Source: Gnetum montanum
Taxonomy: Eukaryota; Streptophyta; Gnetopsida; Gnetales; Gnetaceae
Length of the DNA stretch: 40,739 nucleotides
Assembly: GCA_015680685.1 (NCBI GenBank)
Contig: MNCI01025408.1
Span: 66,325 to 107,063, forward strand
Reading direction: 5' to 3'
Below are positions 39,000 to 40,739 of the stretch, in pieces. How positions within the stretch are numbered: the stretch's first letter is position 1; each line of letters begins with the position of its first letter. The translations under genes were made by a program, and so were the position numbers. Under the pieces are notes generated by a model that saw only the letters and a program-made list of their open reading frames with translations, was not told the DNA's origin and did no database searches.

Positions 39000-39800
39000 A
39001 GAGCTGATGCAAATTAGCAGCAGTGTTTTGAATAAGGAAAAAGCAATCATTAGCGAAATGCATGTTAATAAGCCATTGTTGAGGTGAAGAGAGGCAGACC
39101 TTGATGAGAACTTCATTTTGAATATCATAGTTTAGCTAATGACAAAGAAATTTAGCTACAATGATGAATAGGTAAGGGACAAGAAGACATCCTTGTTACA
39201 TTGACATATGGATAGTAAAGGAAGAGGTGATGCTAAAGGTAGTGGCTATTCTAACGGTAGCATCTAAGAATAAGAATTTTACCATATGTAGGAACGTAAG
39301 GCCAAAACTAAGTTTAGTCATGGTCAGCAGAATAAAGTCCCACTTTATGTTGGCATAGGCCTTGGCATAGTCAAGATTCATTAGAAGAATATCTTGACAA
39401 TCATCCTCCACCCACTTGAGACCTTTCCACATAGTAGTCATATTGTTTAAAATATATCTCCCAAGAAAAAATCCTATTTTCTAGGGGGATATAATTTGGC
39501 CAAGAATTTTTTTCAGTCATAAGACTAAGCACTTGATCCAAATTTTATACACCATGTTAAGAAGAGTTATGGGACACCAATTAGAGATACAGGTAGGATC
39601 TCTAGACTTAGGAAGGAGACGAATGATCCCTTGATTTAAATTGGACCCAAGAGAACTAGTAATGATAGCCTCTCTAATAACCCAAAAAAGATAAATTTTC
39701 ATCAGATCCCAATGAGTTTGAAAAAATTCAATAGGAAAACCATCATAACTAGGAGCCTTCCTATGACTCAACTTGGAACAAGCCACCTAAAGCTCCTCCT
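39000..39800 (-). pseudogene. LINE reverse transcriptase core, broken
   Basis: Frame 39517-39786 reads KLSHRKAPSYDGFPIEFFQT, the K-A-P-G-x-D-G-h-x-x-x-F-h block, and GIIRLLPKSRDPTCISNWCP with ITLLNMVYKI, the I-x-L-I-P-K...R-P-I-x-L-x-N-x-x-Y-K block. Frame 39196-39441 has LMNLDYAKAYANIKWDFI, the D-F-x-K-A-Y-D-x-h-x-W-x-F block. Near 39045-39060 the catalytic A-D-D box appears as FAND, so one of its two aspartates is lost. The order and spacing are those of non-LTR RT. Confidence 0.85.
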
Positions 39801-39870
39801 TGGTGATATCGATGTCTAGACTTTGCAACATAGTAGAATTGATAAGGCTAGGATAAATGAGGGTAGTAGC

Positions 39871-40245
39871 CTAAAATGATGAGATGTTCATAGGGGCAGC
39901 TACAGAAAAGGTTTTATAATGGTTCTTAAGAAATGAGAGGATACTGTTGTTGTTAGTGATGTTGGTGCCATCACTAAAGATTTTGTCTAAAGAATGAGAA
40001 GGAGAATAGTTATTTAGATACTTGAAAAATTTCTTACAATGTTCATCTTGAATATTTAACCAAGTGAGTTTACTTTTAGTTATGGTACTTGGTTCTCTAT
40101 ATACTTCCCATTGTTGGAAGGCTAACCAAGCTGTAGCTAACTCCTCGTGAACTAGAGTGTTGAAAGGATCTTGAGCTAATCTATTAGTAAGATGTTGAAT
40201 AGTAAGGTGAATGTTGTTGTATTCTTGTTTGGCCTGAGCAGCCAC
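39871..40245 (-). pseudogene. LINE spacer between endonuclease and RT
   Basis: This 124-codon frame reads AKQEYNNIHLTIQHLTNRL, WLAFQQWEVYREPSTITKS, WLNIQDEHCKKFFKYLNNYS and ILSFLKNHYKTF. It matches the helical region before RT in plant LINEs (E-E-x-x-h-x-Q-K-S-R-x-x-W-l-x-x-G-D-x-N-t-x-F-F-H), although the residues at the S-R-x-x-W and G-D positions have drifted. The frame opens into the RT part to its left after a short gap. Confidence 0.7.
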
Positions 40246-40739
40246 TACCTTACCATACGAATGAGAAACGTTTCACACTCTATAAGAAGCATGATGCCAC
40301 CATTTAATCCAACCCACCTGATCTAAGGGTCTAGGTTTGGCATTCCAAAGGTTAGAGAGAAGAAGATTGGAAAAAGGGGAAGATAAGTAGTTGTTATGTA
40401 GTAAGAAGAGATAGAATTTATGTCTATGATTACTATCATTAATCTAGATAGATATAGAGATGGGAAGATGGTCTGATAAAGTGGCATGTTGATGGACTGT
40501 AGTAGTAGAGAAAGCTTTCCAAAAAGAAAGGGTGGAAAAATAGAACTTGTCTAACCTATTGTAGATGCGAGCTAGCCTAAGATGGAGATTGCTCTAAGTA
40601 AATCTATGGATGGAAACACTAGTTGAGGCATTCTCCCCATCAAAAAGGTAGAAATTTTTCTTAAAAGTGGAGCAGGTTTGGTACTTAGAATTTGGCAATT
40701 GAAGAAACACCACTCCCCCAACCACACCCCACACCCCCC
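40246..40739 (-). pseudogene. LINE AP-endonuclease C-terminal end, partial
   Basis: In interrupted minus-strand frames the sequence reads ARIYNRLDKFYFSTLSFWK, then TVHQHATLSDHLPISISI. These are the R-I-D-R-x-h and S-D-H-x-P-h motifs that close the endonuclease of plant LINEs; the histidine of SDH is catalytic. The N-terminal part of the domain lies beyond the right edge. At least two stops are present. Confidence 0.7.

Larger units (their letters stand above)
37020..40739 (-). mobile_element. LINE retrotransposon, degenerate, 5' end off the window
   Basis: In minus-strand order from the right edge there are the C-terminal end of an AP-type endonuclease, a spacer, RT and a zinc-finger RVT segment, as in the ORF2 of plant L1-like elements. 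The 3' end lies near 37020 (the minus strand has TTAATAAAACTTC there, as plant LINE tails often do) or at the T9 run at 36941. Stops and frame changes are frequent. It lacks LTRs. Confidence 0.85.

Overview
The window is plant nuclear DNA made almost entirely of transposable elements. Plant-type Ty3/gypsy retrotransposons (Athila-like and Tat/Ogre-like), a Helitron, a LINE, canonical plant splice sites and nested insertions point to a large-genome land plant, possibly a gymnosperm; the species cannot be told from the sequence. No ordinary single-copy host gene was recognised. All homology statements come from reading motifs by eye.

Layout. (1) 1-1135: tRNA-Asp-type primer site and 5' LTR of a minus-strand Athila-like element whose body lies off the left edge (element A). 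(2) 1136-9216: AT-rich, decayed DNA holding a broken plus-strand Helitron replicase (about 3990-6700) with recognisable HUH and two-tyrosine motifs. (3) 9222-36546: an Athila-like element on the minus strand (element B), flanked by a perfect AAAAG target duplication, about 10 kb without its insert. Its 5' LTR is cut by (4) 18656-36021: a 17.4-kb Tat/Ogre-like element (element C), also minus strand, TG...CA ended, with a near-perfect 5-bp duplication (GCTGG/ACTGG). (5) 36552-40739: AT-rich DNA, a possible tRNA-derived SINE, and a minus-strand LINE running off the right edge.

Element C is the prize. In its own transcription direction it runs 5' LTR - leader - gag/protease (one 1284-codon frame) - RT - RNase H - second (archaeal-type) RNase H - integrase - 3' LTR. 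Between protease and RT sits a gene on the opposite strand (25214-29597). Eight exons can be drawn with GT/AG borders, and all seven junction phases agree, giving 1053 codons (including the terminal stop) with three premature TAGs. Exons 1-3 look like an FCP1/NIF-type HAD phosphatase fold without its catalytic aspartates, exon 4 like the plant mobile-element domain often called Transposase_32, and exon 7 is a coiled coil. It has its own TATA box.

Two repeat systems tie element C together. The palindrome GCGTATACGC and relatives are packed in the U3 part of both LTRs just upstream of the TATA box, and occur again in the leader and in the 5' end and intron 1 of the antisense gene. A separate motif, roughly TAGTTTAANGTCNTNNCGG, forms three same-strand clusters that mark the module borders: after integrase, between RT and the antisense gene, and between that gene and protease. 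A reasonable inference is that the antisense product, the palindromes and the LTR promoter form one regulatory circuit; the sequence suggests this but does not prove it.
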